Of a stretch of 64,000 nt of DNA, positions 38,417 through 48,235 are shown one piece after another (within the stretch, counting starts at the first letter, position 1; every line of letters begins with the position of its first letter). Location of the stretch: assembly GCA_030685235.1 (NCBI GenBank), contig MU839218.1, positions 1 to 64,000 of the forward strand. Direction: 5' to 3'. Below the pieces are notes generated by a model. That model saw only the letters and a program-made list of their open reading frames with translations, was not told the DNA's origin and ran no database searches. The position numbers and the translations under genes are program-made. Origin of the DNA: Copromyces sp. CBS 386.78. Lineage: Eukaryota > Ascomycota > Sordariomycetes > Sordariales > Sordariaceae.

Positions 38417-38894
38417 GAGCTTGACTTCCCGCACCGTCCCTTTTGACTTGATGTACCCTTTTTGACTTGATGTACCGTTATGACAGCTGATATAGTTTTC
38501 AATTATTTTTATATGAAAATTTCGATATTTTCAATATTTTGAGCATGGCGACTAAGTCGATCGCTATCGCTGTCGCAATCGCTATTACGGTCGTTGTCGC
38601 AATCGCTATCGCTATCGCTATCGCTATCGCTATCGCTATCGCTATCGCAGTCGTTACCTTATAGCAGTCCCTATCGCGATCGCTATCGCTGGTAATAGCA
38701 GTATAGAAGTTAAGTAGTTGTATTGTATTGAAATATAGCCTTGACTATATACGAAATTACAGATTAATTTTACTATACAAAACGGGGTGCTTTATATATC
38801 AGCTGTCATTTAGCTGTCGGGTAGAGTAAGCGCGGTACATCAAGTCAAAAAAGGGTACACCAAGTCAAAAGGGACGGTGCGGGAAGTTAAGCTC
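38417..38894. mobile_element. 478-bp MITE inserted in the oxidase gene
   Basis: The ends at 38417-38476 and about 38834-38894 are inverted repeats of about 60 bp with only a few differences. They start GAGCTTRACTTCCCGCACCG and are followed by two GACTTGATGTACC modules. The flanking 8-bp duplication is ttcaaaaa (38409-38416 and 38895-38902) and lies exactly where oxidase codons 'AFLK' are repeated. The interior has a second inverted pair (cagctgatata / tatatcagctg) and a (GCTATC)n tract at 38603-38648. It is non-coding. Its end architecture is that of the GAG-type elements in the RIP block. Confidence 0.9.
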
Positions 38895-39717
38895 TTCAAA
38901 AAGGCCCTCATTTCGCCTTCCATCCACTTTTCTTTCCAATCCAGCATAATATATGTCTGGTAGACACCATCGCGCCAGCGGAAGGCGGAGGCTGAACGAT
39001 CCTTTCTGCTCGCCTTCCCGCTAGAGTGTATCCAAGTGACTTGCAAAAGACCTGATTCACCCGCGAACTGGCTCTTGAACACGGCCATCTCTTCCCGGAT
39101 GATTGACGTAATCTTCTTAATCCCCTCGAGATCGTTCTTGAATACGAACGAGGCGTAAAGCTTGAAGGTTGGGTCGGTTGGGAAAGCCTTGATGGTTTCT
39201 TCTGACCACTGGGAGACAAGTGTTTCATGAAGGAAACGGGTGGACTTCTCTGACATGGTTCGCCGCGTAAGTTGTGCTGCTAACTCTCCGCCTCCGTTTT
39301 CCGCCTTGTCAGCACCAACAAGTTTGTCGACAAGGAGCTTTTCAAAATCCTTCTTGGTGCCGTCGTAATAGAGGAGGAAGCGAACAGCCAGTTCGCTACT
39401 TGTGTCCTTGAGATCGCAGATCCAGGACGTGTCAATGGTAACTTGATCTGGCCATCTGGTCGTATAGAAATCGTTCATCGTGTCTATAAACTTATCCATA
39501 AGTTTGTATTTAGTGTTTTTCGTGCGTTCTTTATCGGATTTGGGAAACCAGGTATACCTCCCAGCTACCACAGACCCATCCTTGTTGCTCAGCTTTTGGA
39601 GATATATCTTGAACTCGACCATGACACCGAAATTACCGCCCCCAGCACCGCAGAGGGCCCAGAACAGTTTCCCCTTTGCTGAATCGGAAGTATCAGTATC
39701 TTTAACAGTAACCTCAT

Positions 39718-40704
39718 TAACGGAATATTAAGGGTGTTTTGAACGGTTGGTTATATATAACGCATGCCCAGTTAACGATTCCTATATATACACAACCGTT
39801 GATAAAAAAACAACCGTTGAAAATATCTAACCGTTGTGACCCAGCAAAACTCTAGTGCAGACGGGAGGACGGGAGCTAGCGCATCTCAAGTGGATTCTGG
39901 GTCAACTCCTTCCTTCTACTCTACTCTACTCTACTCCTTCCTTCTACTCTACTCTACTCTACTCCTTCCTTCTACTCTAGGTTGCTTATCAATGCCCGTC
40001 GACCACCCAAGTCCAAAACCGGGCACCCAGCCAATGCACGAAGGCCACCACCACCTGTTGGAGGCTGGAAAAGGCGACAACGAAAAGGGCTTGATTCTGG
40101 AGTTGTCTAACGGAAGAGGAAACGGAAACCAGGGCGGCCTAAATACCTGGAAGGCGTGTGCCAGTGAATGGGCAAGGCCAGTGAATGGCAGCCCAGGGCA
40201 CGGACTTCCAACACCACCACCTTATATCGGGGACGTCATTGTCGCTGTCGCTGTCGCTGTCTCCAGAGCAATTGATTAGCGATGGAAATGATGATGGTTA
40301 ATTGGGCAATTGAATTCGGGATGCATCCGTACCTGGGATCGTTGTTGTTGGTGGCGGTGGTGATGATGGTTGCAAGAGGAAGGAGTTGGGAAATTTGGAT
40401 GTCGGGGGGCTTCAGCTTTTTCACTTCATCAACTCCGTTTCTCTCTCTTTCTCTCTCTTTCTCTTTCTTCCTCCCCCACCTTCCCTTTCTCATTCATCGT
40501 GCCTTCCTAAAATGGAAGATTTTCGTCATTTCTCAGGGTCTTGCAGCGGCCCGAGAATTTAGAGTTTTATCCCGGCCTAACGGTTAGGAATTTTCAACGG
40601 TTAAGATATTTCAACGGTTGGGAGCGTTGGCTACGGTTAGGAGCGTTGTGCAACGATTGACATATATCAACCGTTAAAAGCTCCCCTAGATTCCCGGTAA
40701 TGCT
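39718..40704. mobile_element. ~985-bp inverted-repeat insertion with AACCGTTG arrays
   Basis: It interrupts the oxidase between 'TADGN' and 'VTVKD'. The two ends, about 140 bp each (39720-39857 and 40560-40700), are diverged inverted repeats. Each has four or five copies of AACCGTT(G) and ends in a shared AAAACTCTA block. The outer ends read GGAATATTAAGGG and GGGAATCTAGGGG. The target duplication is blurred (ttaatgaggttac against taataagcattac), so the insertion looks older than the 478-bp one. Between the ends lie ~700 bp of ordinary-looking DNA with a 28-bp tandem repeat (39905-39979) and a (GTCGCT)n run near 40238. Confidence 0.7.
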
Positions 40705-41254
40705 TATTACCGTCAGCGGTAACAATGGTAATTTCCTTCAGTATATCACAGCCCATCCCGAAGCTCCTCGTAAACAGACCGAGACCGCCACCCAAGAGGA
40801 AACCACCCACACCGACAGTAGGACACCGTTCACCATTAATAATAAAGCCATCCATACGATTATTAACAAATTGCTTGTAGGCATAACCCCACAGGGCACC
40901 GCCCTATAAGGTAACGGTATTGGACTGTACGTCAATCTTGACGCGATTCATATTCAGCAAGTCCAACGAGATTCCTTTGTCGGTAGTCGAAAACCCTGCA
41001 TAGGAATGGCCGCCGCACTTGATTGTAATGGGGACGTTCCTGGCCTTGGCCTCCTTCACAATAGTCTGAACATGGCCGACATTCTTGGGCTGGACAACGC
41101 AGGCCGGTCTCGTGAAGCGGTAGAGGAGATTTGCATTCGCAACGGAGCGCTCGTACTCGGTCTCGCCGGGCAGGAATACGGGAATAGAGGTCTTATCCGC
41201 TTTGAGCAAGTCAATGACAAGTCCCTCTGCCATTCTCTCGATATTTTCTGCCAT

Positions 41255-43090
41255 CTTTTTGGAGAGTCTTAGTTGCGTTGGTTGGCAACCTTGTTTTTGA
41301 TCATGTCAGCGACTGGATGGAAACAGAAGGGGCCAGTCAAGGAATGGAAGGCAGTCAAGGGCCGATAACCTACCTCTACAAACAAAAATCCAGTGAAGTC
41401 TCACTCGTTTGACGCTTGCAGTTTGAGTGTCAGATTTTGCGATGCGCCAGTGTTTTGCAGGTGTCGTGTCTGTGAACAGTGGCCAACATCCAACGTATTT
41501 GCCGTTGAAAGGTTACCTCTAGATATTTACTCACCAACACCTAAGGTACTCGTGTGGGCTCGAATCGCCTGTCACACCCCTTGGCAGGGCCAAGGGACCA
41601 GACCCAATGCTGGAAGGGCGATTCGAGCCCACACGAGTAGAGGTGCCTTGTAGACATTGGCTGGCAAGCCAGGCCTGGTATGATCAGGCCGCCATGCTTC
41701 CCTCGGCCTGGTAAGGTTGTCAATATAAGGCAGGCTATGAAGTTCCCCAGGTCGCAATCACACTCTCAGAACGTTTTCGGGAAATTGTCCGGTGCTTCCA
41801 GCCAGCTGAAAACGGCCAAATGGGGAATGATTGCCCCCTCAGGCGGCTCTGTAAGTGCCAAGTCGATGAAGAGGAGGCCGAGGAGACGACACGCAACCGC
41901 ACCCCCCGCTTGGGCAGAAACATTTGTATGATGTGTTACCTCTTTTGATCCACCCCTTGGTGGCATTACGGAGGCTTTATTTGCATTTCACGATGTGATA
42001 CCTAGGCGTCCTGAGCTGCAGGCCATGTGTGGGGAGCATGCCGCGGCCCCCACGGGGGAGCTGCGGGACGAAACGCCCAAGATTGGTCCAGCATAGCACT
42101 TTGCTGCGACACTCGCGGGTTGTCGTTGTATCACGGGGCAAGGGCGCCGTTAGGTCTGAGGTGAGGTACGATATGTGTTGTTGTACGAAGGAAGCAGGAA
42201 GAGGTGTGCGCCAGCCAGCATGAGCATGGCCCACTGTAGAGTGGGTCTTGCGTTGAGCCTCATTGCCCGAGCTGAGCCCAGCTGAAGTCTGACTGAGACT
42301 AGGACTGACTTGGTGAATTCAACGCACAGCTGCATGCAGCTGTTCGAGATGAGGGCATGCCTGAGGCGATCCAACGTGAATATGTATGTAGATCCTCCGC
42401 ACCCTGATTTTGGGCAGAAAGGATGTGGGAAGCCATACATGTTAATTGGCTGCTGGTATTGGTTGGTCAAGCTTGAGAGGGCGGAGATATTTGGCTGATG
42501 CTGGTCGAGAAAAGAAAAGGGCTTGTCAATCGTAAGGCACAAGCGGGCCATTGAGAGCGAGTGATGCTGCCTACCCAGTTCAAACACTTTACCCGTGCCA
42601 CGCCCCCACCTGAATACTTACACAACAACAGCAACCCCACTTTTTGTTTTCACTCCACGCCAAACCAAGTTGACTTTGGCGTGCGTCTGCGGTCTCTCAG
42701 CCTGCCTTGAGAACCTCAACCGGCAACATCTGGCTGGTCAGAACTCCTCAATCCTCTGCCTGACACGAATATACCTAGGCATCAATCGACTGCTCGGCAT
42801 GCCCGGAGCCGCAATCAACCGAGCTTGGTATCACTGCCCGCTTGCCAGGTTAACGACATACGTGGGGTACCTTACAAATGAGATCCATCACATGCACACT
42901 GACAGAGCCTTGTGGTCCAGAAGACTGACGATGCCGTCCAACAAAGACTTTGCGAGTTGTGTTTTGAGGGCAGAAAAGTTTGGGACACATTGATCTCTTG
43001 TCAAGTACAAGAAGCGAGCAGAGCTTCCGCATTCTTTCCCTTCTGCATCTACAACTTCAACTCCCAAGACGCAACTGCCGCCGGGTTCCA
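41255..43090. other. Intergenic; strong hairpin, no gene
   Basis: No conserved coding sequence was seen between the oxidase start and the alpha-kinase gene. The notable structure is the inverted repeat at 41547-41639, listed separately. The 42600-43090 part is likely promoter and leader of the kinase gene. Confidence 0.55.
41547..41639. repeat. 23-bp perfect inverted repeat with 47-bp loop
   Basis: Bases 41547-41569 (tactcgtgtgggctcgaatc then gcc) are the exact reverse complement of 41617-41639. The loop (41570-41616) contains a smaller palindrome (ccttggcagggccaagg). The arms include GGCTCGAATCGCC, which resembles a tRNA T-arm, but there is no cloverleaf. It could be a tiny fold-back element or a structured RNA. 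No target duplication is obvious. Confidence 0.8.
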
Positions 43091-43092
43091 TC

Positions 43093-43417
43093 ATGGCCAC
43101 AAAGAGTTCCCGCCCGCCACCCACCACCATATACCGCACTCGCACCACACGTGCCGAGATCAAGTCGGCCGCGGACCTGATGCTGCACAATGCGGTTGCT
43201 CAAGCAGCCGCCCCCTCGCCAGCACCCGCCTTGGCCCCTGGGACGACCTTCTCAACCGCCTCCACCGTAACTACCTAGTGGCAGTCCTAATGATCTCCCA
43301 AATCCTTTCGAACCCTTCTCCCGGTCTGACGCCAGCGCCCTCCTGCAAGTGGAGAGTTAAATACCTATCGATGAGCGTAAAGCGAGTGCCGCGGCGCCCC
43401 GACGGTCCACAGCAGGA
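43093..43417 (+). pseudogene. Disrupted 5' coding extension of the vWA/alpha-kinase gene
   Basis: An ATG at 43093 opens 'KSAADLMLHNAVAQAAAP', which changes frame to 'LGPWDDLLNRLHRNYLV' and then to the kinase frame at about 43271: 'PNDLPNPFEPFSRSDASALL'. That frame meets TAA at 43358-43360 before 'IPIDERKASAAAPRRS' leads into the annotated start. No convincing splice sites connect the pieces. CAA-to-TAA would be a RIP-type change. Either introns are cryptic or the original N-terminus is degenerate. Confidence 0.4.
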
Positions 43418-45574
43418 ATGTTCAAGGCCGTCGTCTCCACCGACTTGCTCTTCCTCATTGATACAACCAGGTCCATGGGTTCCTACATTGAAGCCGCCAA
43501 GCAGCAAGTCAGGAGTATTGTCGACGAGCTTGGCAAGACCTTTTTCAATGAGGCCGAGATCCGCATGGCCGTGGTATCATACAAGGACCACGAGTTCAAT
43601 CCAAATATTCAGTTTCTCGACTTCACCACATCCGTTGATCAAGTGCGCTCCTTCCTTGCAGGCCTGAGCATTGCGCCAAGGTATGGGGACCGTCCCGAAG
43701 ATGTTCTCGGTGGAATTCAACAAACGGTCAACGCTTCGTGGAAGAACCCAACCAGATGCATCATTCATATCGGGGACGCACCCTCGCATGGCCGCAACTT
43801 GCACGACATGAGTGACACGGCAGATCGCTTTCCCACCCCCGGCACCGAGCCACACCGCCTCACGTACGGGCCGCTGCTTAGCCAAATGATATCGAAGCGC
43901 ATCAACTACGTCTTCCTTCGAATCAATAATACCACGGATCGCATGGTATTCACATTTTCCAATGAGTACGCCGCGACTTTGGCCGACACCACGCTACTCA
44001 AGACCAACAAGTACTACAGCACGTTGAGCACCAACGTCAAGCGCAATCCCTCGGGTGCCTTGCTGTTCCGGGAGGTTGAATTAGGCATCACTCTCAGCGC
44101 GCTGCAGCGTCTCGTTGTCAATGCGGTCACGGCTTCAGCTACTCGCACAGCTACTCGTACGGCTTCCCGCATACGCAAGCCAGGGAACGACAGTTCACCA
44201 GGTTCGAAACTTCCAGGCGTCGACGAAGAGGAGGAGGAGGACGATGAGGACGATCAAGAGGATGCCAACGACCCGCCTGCTTTGCCAACCGAGGATGTCT
44301 TGCCACAGTGGGAAGAGTCAGATTGGTTCGAAGAGACGCTCAGGATGCAAGGCTTCTCACTGAATGTGTATCACGGTGCCAACACGCTCAATGAGATGAT
44401 GGAACGAGACAGCAACGATGGGCTTAGCGTGCTGTTGCTTACTGTCCACAAGCGGAGGCTGCCGTTTGCCAAAGGCAACCTTCGTATGGCCTCATATGCC
44501 CGCACAGTGTCATCTACCAATCCCTACGTGGCCAAGTCGTTTATCAAGAAAGCACCACAGATTGCTTACCTGGTGGAAGACATGCGGTGTCAAGCGCTGT
44601 GCAAAGCATTTGCTCTGGAGTTCAACGCTCTGCTGCTGGCGGACAGTCCCAGACACTCAATCGACTTTATCGTGACGGCGTGCTTCAAGGGCAAGTCGGA
44701 GCTCAAGTCGGGCGACGAACTCATATCCATCGAGCCTTATATTGGCCTTGACTATGTCAAGTACAACACCAATGCCGGTTGGGTCAACGATTCCAAGGAT
44801 CCGTCCAACGAAGCAGCGCAAGCCTTCTCTCACTTTACTTTTGAGCGTTCACGGGGAGCATTCCTGGTCAGTGACCTGCAAGGCGTTAACGGGCTGCTGA
44901 CAGACCCTGCCATCCATACACGTGATCAGGACCGCTTCCCGTTATCCAAAGCGAATCTCGGTGATGACGGCTTCAAGTTTTTCTTCGCCTCACATGAGTG
45001 CAACGATATCTGTCGAGAGTTGGGCCTCAAGAGCAACCGCTTCATGATCGTGTCGGGTAACTACGACTTCAGGAGTGACTGGCCCAGCTTACCCGACACG
45101 CTATGCTGCTCTAACAAGCTCTGTGGCAAGATTTTGCGCCGCGCAGACACTAGAGTGTCGGATAAGTACCCGGAATACCAGTGGTGTGAGGTGTGCTTTC
45201 CACAGTTGGAATCCACCACGGAAATGGAGGTTTGCAGGGCGGATGCCCCATACCACGAGTTTGAGTTGTCCAGATTTTTCCATGAGTCGCAGGGGCAGAA
45301 GGTCCCGCGTATGTGCCCTGAACACGACAACGAGCAGAACATGTTCGGCATGTTCATGGCTATGCCCGCTAGTACGCCGGCAATGCTAGGAGCCGGAGCC
45401 GGAGCCGGAGCCGGAACTGGGGGCGACTTTTCAATGTTCAGCAGCAGCAGCATGGCAGCAGCGCCCGCAAAGCCCGCCGCGTCCAAATTCAGCACGCAGG
45501 CGGATGCAGATGCGAGTCTTGTTGCGCTTTGGGACAAGCTGAAATCTGCAACTGTGAACCTGGAGGATGATTAG
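43418..45574 (+). CDS. von Willebrand A / alpha-kinase protein
   Basis: The product has 718 residues. The N-terminal von Willebrand A domain (about 5-235) carries 'LLFLIDTTRSMGSY' as its metal-site motif. An acidic linker follows (268-285). An atypical alpha-kinase domain (about 340-540) has 'FLVSDLQGVNGLLTDPAIHT' and 'NLGDDGFKFFFASHECNDIC', the metal-binding, glycine and zinc (H-x-C-x3-C) features of the MHCK/eEF2K family. Cys-rich sequence (563-633: CC, CGK, CEVC) may bind zinc, and an Ala/Gly-rich tail ends the protein. The arrangement recalls the VwkA type of protein Ser/Thr kinase, which in Dictyostelium affects myosin and the contractile vacuole; the fungal substrate is unknown. The start is the ATG just before the vWA fold. 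Coding-like sequence continues upstream but is interrupted by TAA at 43358-43360. Confidence 0.88.
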   Translation: MFKAVVSTDLLFLIDTTRSMGSYIEAAKQQVRSIVDELGKTFFNEAEIRMAVVSYKDHEFNPNIQFLDFTTSVDQVRSFLAGLSIAPRYGDRPEDVLGGIQQTVNASWKNPTRCIIHIGDAPSHGRNLHDMSDTADRFPTPGTEPHRLTYGPLLSQMISKRINYVFLRINNTTDRMVFTFSNEYAATLADTTLLKTNKYYSTLSTNVKRNPSGALLFREVELGITLSALQRLVVNAVTASATRTATRTASRIRKPGNDSSPGSKLPGVDEEEEEDDEDDQEDANDPPALPTEDVLPQWEESDWFEETLRMQGFSLNVYHGANTLNEMMERDSNDGLSVLLLTVHKRRLPFAKGNLRMASYARTVSSTNPYVAKSFIKKAPQIAYLVEDMRCQALCKAFALEFNALLLADSPRHSIDFIVTACFKGKSELKSGDELISIEPYIGLDYVKYNTNAGWVNDSKDPSNEAAQAFSHFTFERSRGAFLVSDLQGVNGLLTDPAIHTRDQDRFPLSKANLGDDGFKFFFASHECNDICRELGLKSNRFMIVSGNYDFRSDWPSLPDTLCCSNKLCGKILRRADTRVSDKYPEYQWCEVCFPQLESTTEMEVCRADAPYHEFELSRFFHESQGQKVPRMCPEHDNEQNMFGMFMAMPASTPAMLGAGAGAGAGTGGDFSMFSSSSMAAAPAKPAASKFSTQADADASLVALWDKLKSATVNLEDD

Positions 45575-46768
45575 ATCGTGTACATGTACCGTAAGCAGAT
45601 ACAAACATGATGATACCTTATGAATTTTACGCCTTGACTGATGGCATCGCAACTACCTACCTCTTAGCCTTATGCACCGTGACACTCATGCATTTATATT
45701 TTGGCGCAAACCAAGTAGCTTTCCTGAAGGTAAGAAGATCCAACGAAGAGCCTGCGTGTGCCTGCCTTGGGCGTGATATTAAAAGCGATTAAAGTTCCTG
45801 ATCAAGGAAAGAAATAAAACACTCCGTATATCACAACCATCTGGGGCCATCCTACCTTAATTATAACTCAAAACCAACAGAGGTGTTGTGGTTTGTGAGT
45901 GGTTCCCTCAACAATTTGCCTCGTAAAAACCACAAATGCTACCGGGATTGCTGTAGCACATGTATACCTAGTAGGTAGGACATGTCGTCAGAAGACAGAA
46001 CCCCCACCTACCCTCTGAAGAGAGCATCGAATCTCAAACCAACACCGATGAGTCGCTCCTACAACCGATCATGTGTCATTTCAAAGAGCCGTCGACATGA
46101 TGACGATTGACTAGAGGTAGGTAGCAAACAGGTTCGGACGAGTACATGTAACTTCAAGAAGAAGCCAGGCGTTTGTTACCATTTGCTTCCTTAAAACTTG
46201 TACCTTAAATACACGCTCTGCTCTCTTTTCCACTTCTACAGGAAGAAACCTCGGAGTTCAAATCATTGCAATCCACATATATCACGATGATCATCACGAT
46301 TGTTGAACAGACCAAGAAAAAGGCCAGGCCAATTGAACAAACCAAAAAGACAAAAAAAAACGCCTTTCCCATGCAATTTTTCTAAAGTAATCCATTAACG
46401 CATCCCAATGCCTTTCTATCTCTTTCCACATCTATTACAACCATGCTGGTGGTACATAGGTATTAACTTTGTAGTATATACAGCGAATATCATGCCAGCC
46501 AACAACAACAACAACAACAACAACAACAGCATCAACAACGCCTTTGTTGACGCACGCACCATTGTCATTTCCAGTCCCCTTTCAACCCCTTTTGTTTGTT
46601 TGTTTGTTTGTTTGTTTGTTTGTCTTCACACCGATTGACGGGCAAAGGCGGGATGAGCGAAACGAAACAGGTATCAAAGACGGATACTCGTCGTGCATAA
46701 CCCATTAGACTTGACGGCCCATCGACTGGTGCCAAGGCCGCTTCATGCTAACTAACTTAACTGGTCGC
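45575..46768. other. Convergent 3' intergenic region with simple repeats
   Basis: It lies between the 3' ends of two converging genes. It contains (AAC)n at 46501-46528 and (TTTG)n at about 46590-46622. No gene was seen; the short frame at 46408-46638 is made mostly of these repeats. Confidence 0.65.
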
Positions 46769-47410
46769 TTAAGCAAGGACGGCAACGAGGCCGACGGCGA
46801 GAGCGAGGAAAGAACCGCTCTGGAGCTTGCCAGCGGCGCCGGTGGGGACAGCGGTGGCGGAGGCAGTGCCAGAAGCGGTACCAGTAGCGGAGCCAGTGAC
46901 GGTAGCGAGAGTGGAAGCGCCGCTGACGGAGGAGACGGCAGCGGAGGAGGTCTCCTCGTCGGAAGCGCTAGCAGTAGCGGAAGCAGACTCGGAAGCGGTG
47001 ACGAGAGTGGCAGGGGCGGAGGTGGTCTTGGCGCCCTTGGTGGTGGTGGGCTCCTTCTCCGAGTTCTTGACCTCGAACTGCTCGGACTGGGCGAGGATGC
47101 CGGTGCTCTGGCTGTCGACGGACTGGAAGTTGAACTGGAAGGCCGAGTCGTTGGGCACGTCGGACTCGGCGATGATGATGGAGCCCTTGGTCAGGTCAAC
47201 CTCGCCGAGGTCCTTGGAGTAAGGGGTGTGGCCGCTGGCCATGTTGACGAGGACCAGGTGGGCGGACTTGGGGTCGGTGTTGACGGTGGTCCAGGACACC
47301 TCGACGCCGGACTTGACGTCGACAACGTCGTTCTTCTTGGGGTGGGTGACCTGGATGGCCAGGGCAGAGGTGGCGAAAAGAGCCTGGAGGAGGGTGGTGG
47401 TGGAACGCAT
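46769..47410 (-). CDS. Kre9/Knh1-type GPI-anchored Ser/Thr-rich surface protein
   Basis: The product has 213 residues. A signal peptide covers about residues 1-18 (MRSTTTLLQALFATSALA). A Kre9/KNH-type beta-sandwich N-terminal domain (about 20-115) has 'VTHPKKNDVVDVKSGVEVSW' and 'SAHLVLVNMASGHTPYSKDL'. A Ser/Thr/Ala-rich mucin-like region (120-190) suits O-mannosylation. The C-terminus (GAAGKLQSGS then FLALAVGLVAVLA) is a typical GPI-attachment signal. Proteins of this class sit at the plasma membrane or cell wall of filamentous fungi and are linked to beta-1,6-glucan or wall organisation. The single-exon frame starts at the first ATG and the length is normal for the family. Confidence 0.88.
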   Translation of the reverse strand: MRSTTTLLQALFATSALAIQVTHPKKNDVVDVKSGVEVSWTTVNTDPKSAHLVLVNMASGHTPYSKDLGEVDLTKGSIIIAESDVPNDSAFQFNFQSVDSQSTGILAQSEQFEVKNSEKEPTTTKGAKTTSAPATLVTASESASATASASDEETSSAAVSSVSGASTLATVTGSATGTASGTASATAVPTGAAGKLQSGSFLALAVGLVAVLA

Positions 47411-47999
47411 ATTGGCGGTTTGTGTGGTTTGGAGGTATTAGATGTGGGTGATTAGGTTCGAGATGTTTTCGGCGATGGCGAAGACGATTAAGGTCTTTGG
47501 TGTTGAGCGAGTGTGATGGTTGACTGACGTCGAAAGAGCGAATGTGTGGCTTGCGGGACTGAAAACGAAGGATGGTCTGCGAGTTGGAACCGGGGGTAAA
47601 AAGAGCGTACGGTTTTCAAGTGTTGGCAAGAATGATGGAGAAGGAAGGAATGGATGCAGTTGATAGAGATATGGAATCGGTGGAGAAGGAGAAACAGGTC
47701 GAACACCGGAACGCGGATGTCATGGATTCATTCATGGGTGCTCCGCTCGTCTCGAAAAAAGAGAGTGGAGAAATGAAAAAGAAAACTAGTTGATCCACCT
47801 GGATCCTCTCTGGACCAATCATCACAAGCCGAATGCAGGAACCACAGCGGATTGCAACGAACCCGGGATGGCGGAAATCCCCACCATTGGCTGACAGGCA
47901 CCATGTGGCGTCCATAGTATACCCGTTATAGCTTGTTGAACACGAGCTTTTCGACGGGGAGACCTCGCCCTATCGCTTGCATTCAGGTTGTTCAAATAG
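47411..47999. other. Promoter/leader region of the GPI-protein gene
   Basis: This non-coding interval lies upstream of the minus-strand GPI-protein gene and has normal base composition. No specific regulatory site was recognised; overlapping open frames on both strands lack coding character. The RIP-mutated copia block starts soon after. Confidence 0.45.
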
Positions 48000-48235
48000 G
48001 ACAACTTAGCTCGGTAGTAGACACAAGGCCTGTCCGGTTCGAATCAGATAGTGTCAGATTTACTGGTATGAACTGGTTGATTGAACTGTCTAGAAACTGG
48101 CTAGAAACTGGCTCTCCAACAGATCTGCTCCAGAAGGTCTAGGGGGTACTCGGGTATCCCAGAAATACCAAGACCTATAATCAAATAACTAGGACCCTCT
48201 ACATCTAAGTATAATCTACACCCTATAATCTAACA
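48000..48235 (-). repeat. Probable 3' LTR of the copia relic
   Basis: On the minus strand a purine-rich tract (gtgaggggg) at about 48236-48246 is followed at 48235 by TGTTAGATTATAGGG, as expected for a polypurine tract and LTR start. The left end is not defined and no second LTR copy was found. A short direct repeat (ctagaaactgg twice) lies near 48090-48112. RIP is weaker here than in the interior. Confidence 0.4.

Larger units (their letters stand above)
37853..41254 (-). pseudogene. FAD-linked (BBE-type) oxidase broken by two insertions and a nonsense codon
   Basis: Three minus-strand coding pieces add up to one vanillyl-alcohol-oxidase/PCMH-family flavoprotein. The N-terminal piece (41254 to about 40705) has the FAD-binding signatures 'KCGGHSYAGFST' and 'CPTVGVGGFLLGGGLG'. 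The middle piece (about 39717-38903) has 'LFWALCGAGGGNFGV' and the substrate domain. The C-terminal piece (38416-37853) has the berberine-bridge motif 'NTKNLRLVKQQWDPDNFF'. Such enzymes oxidise sugars, alkaloids or similar alcohols with O2. The pieces are separated by inverted-repeat insertions at about 39718-40704 and 38417-38894. TAG at 40906-40904 replaces the expected Gln in 'TLQGGALWG', a C-to-T change. A Ser/Ala-rich tail of about 115 residues after the BBE motif is unusual. The gene should be inactive. Confidence 0.88.

Noticed and set aside
38603..38648. (GCTATC)n array considered as a possible CRISPR-like or regulatory repeat
   Set aside because: A plain hexanucleotide microsatellite inside a MITE, without spacers.
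39836..40279. 147-codon plus-strand frame inside the ~985-bp insertion
   Set aside because: Much of it is the translated 28-bp tandem repeat; no motif, and it lies within a mobile insertion.
46745..47455. 236-codon plus-strand frame, Gly/Ser/Glu-rich
   Set aside because: Exact antisense shadow of the Kre9-like GPI protein gene; its composition is the mirror of the Ser/Thr-rich region.
48006..48050. tRNA-like sequence (TAGCTCGGTAGTAG ... GGTTCGAATC)
   Set aside because: A-box-like and B-box-like motifs are present, but their spacing (29 nt) is too short for a tRNA and no acceptor stem can be drawn; it lies within the putative copia LTR.
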